Assembly: GCF_001307765.1 (NCBI RefSeq)
Contig: NZ_LKBA01000019.1
Coordinates: 310,001 to 374,000 of the forward strand
Direction of reading: 5' to 3'
DNA from: Aliiroseovarius crassostreae
GTDB lineage: Bacteria > Pseudomonadota > Alphaproteobacteria > Rhodobacterales > Rhodobacteraceae
Length of the DNA: 64,000 bases
The translations under genes and the position numbers were made by a program. Each line of letters begins with the position of its first letter. The stretch's first letter is position 1. Shown here piece by piece: positions 63,480 to 64,000 of this stretch. The notes beneath the pieces are model-generated. The model was not told the origin of the DNA, did no database searches, and saw only the letters and a program-made list of their open reading frames with translations.

Positions 63480-64000
63480 ACCACCTGCAATTTCAACATC
63501 TTAGACTATGTCGAGGACGTGGTGCCGCATTACGACTGGTTCAACGGCCATGTGGAATATGCAACGGATGAGGTGATCGCCCCCCGTCCAAGGTGGTCGA
63601 AGTGAACCGTCTGAAAGGCACACCGGGTGCCACGGACAGCCGGATCTGGCCGTTCAAACGCATGGAGGGCCGTCAGGCCTATGACATGGCATCGAACAAA
63701 CTGACCTCAAGTGTTTCGCCTTATTATTGAGACACAATAATGAGGCGAAACGCTCGAAACCTACTGATGTTGCGGGCGTTTCGAAATCAGCTTGTGTCTC
63801 AAGTTAATCTCGAAACGCTTTATTCACAGGTCTGGGGTCCAACCACCGACACCGCCTTCTGGACCAATTTCGATTGGGACAAGGCGATCAAGGCCGGAAT
63901 GAAGGCGGCCGGGCGTGAGTATTCCGGGCAGTTCGATTTCACGGACACGTATATGTATTGGCCGATCACCCATATGGTGGCGCCCGCGGATCAGGCACTT
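63480..64000 (+). pseudogene. Octaheme tetrathionate reductase-type cytochrome, decayed and repeat-interrupted
   Basis: Remnants of the C-terminal half of an Otr-like octaheme c-type cytochrome: FNILDYVEDVVPHYDWFNGH, then after a frame change VVEVNRLKGTPGATDSRIWP-FKRMEGRQAYDMASNKL, then, after repeat copy E, QVWGPTTDTAFWTNFDWDKA and YMYWPITHMVAPADQAL reaching the window end. No CxxCH heme motif is seen in what is left. The region corresponds to a periplasmic nitrogen/sulfur oxyanion reductase. It is cut by the repeat and by at least one frameshift, and continues past the right edge. Confidence 0.75.
63706..63823 (+). repeat. Double-hairpin dispersed repeat, copy E (subfamily 1), inside the Otr pseudogene
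   Basis: CAAGTGTTTCGCCTTATTAT through GAGGCGAAACGC, linker TCGAAACCTACTGATGTTGC and the end CTCGAAACGCTTTA. Only the left terminal box is slightly altered (AAGTG for AAGCG). Loops GAGACACAA and TTGTGTCTC match perfectly. It lies between two parts of one decayed gene, evidence that the repeat entered a formerly coding sequence. Confidence 0.9.

Overview
This 64 kb window reads as chromosomal DNA of a marine alphaproteobacterium of the Rhodobacterales (Roseobacter group). The evidence is the cckA-recA-alaS order, the edd-eda pair, an RSP_2648-type PIN protein, a zinc-finger-poor DksA, a RamA-like/MtrH-like/MetF-like C1 gene set and codon use rich in G and C. No rRNA and no CRISPR array were seen. 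One tRNA was found: Gly, anticodon CCC.

Layout. 0-8 kb: the end of citramalate synthase, a squalene/phytoene synthase relative, Entner-Doudoroff genes edd-eda, a lipoprotein, an RlmI-like rRNA methyltransferase, a PIN protein, an M48 protease and a broken DedA gene. 8-13 kb: a leftward group of DUF2927 lipoprotein, 52-residue membrane protein and CoxE-like VWA protein, with the partner MoxR ATPase beyond an 0.8 kb gene-free stretch that holds two perfect DnaA boxes. 13-34 kb: dksA, an FAD monooxygenase, a PEP-mutase-like lyase with a frameshifted aminotransferase, guaB, an RsmB/NOP methyltransferase, cckA with a perfect CtrA site, recA with a perfect SOS box, alaS, typA, several small metabolic genes and rplM-rpsI. 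34-47 kb: an accessory island with an integrase fragment, an intact IS3-family element, a PemK/MazF-like protein, a four-gene nucleic-acid-processing operon and a tyrosine integrase next to dusA. The operon encodes a DNA methyltransferase, an SF2 helicase, a GIY-YIG protein and a DUF262-HNH protein, and is the best candidate for a little-described anti-phage system. 47-64 kb: TauE/SafE permease, thioesterase, tRNA-Gly, corrinoid/folate C1 genes, CaiB-type CoA transferase, Ppx/GppA, RlmE, a class V aminotransferase with a divergent Lrp regulator, a glutamine amidotransferase and a decayed octaheme cytochrome gene.

Two themes run across the window. First, eight copies of a ~115 bp double-hairpin repeat lie between genes, or in one case inside a pseudogene. 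In the best preserved copies the two hairpin loops are complementary to each other, and a second subfamily keeps complementary loops with a different sequence. Second, an unusual number of genes are broken: a DedA internal deletion, a DUF3817 nonsense codon, an aminotransferase 11-bp duplication, SMR and class II amidotransferase one-base shifts, and the Otr remnant. This suggests a genome undergoing gene decay, although the two one-base shifts could be sequencing errors.

Regulatory sites fit known alphaproteobacterial circuits: a CtrA site before the gene for its own upstream kinase, GAAC-N7-GAAC before recA, and inverted repeats between the Lrp gene and its divergent aminotransferase gene.
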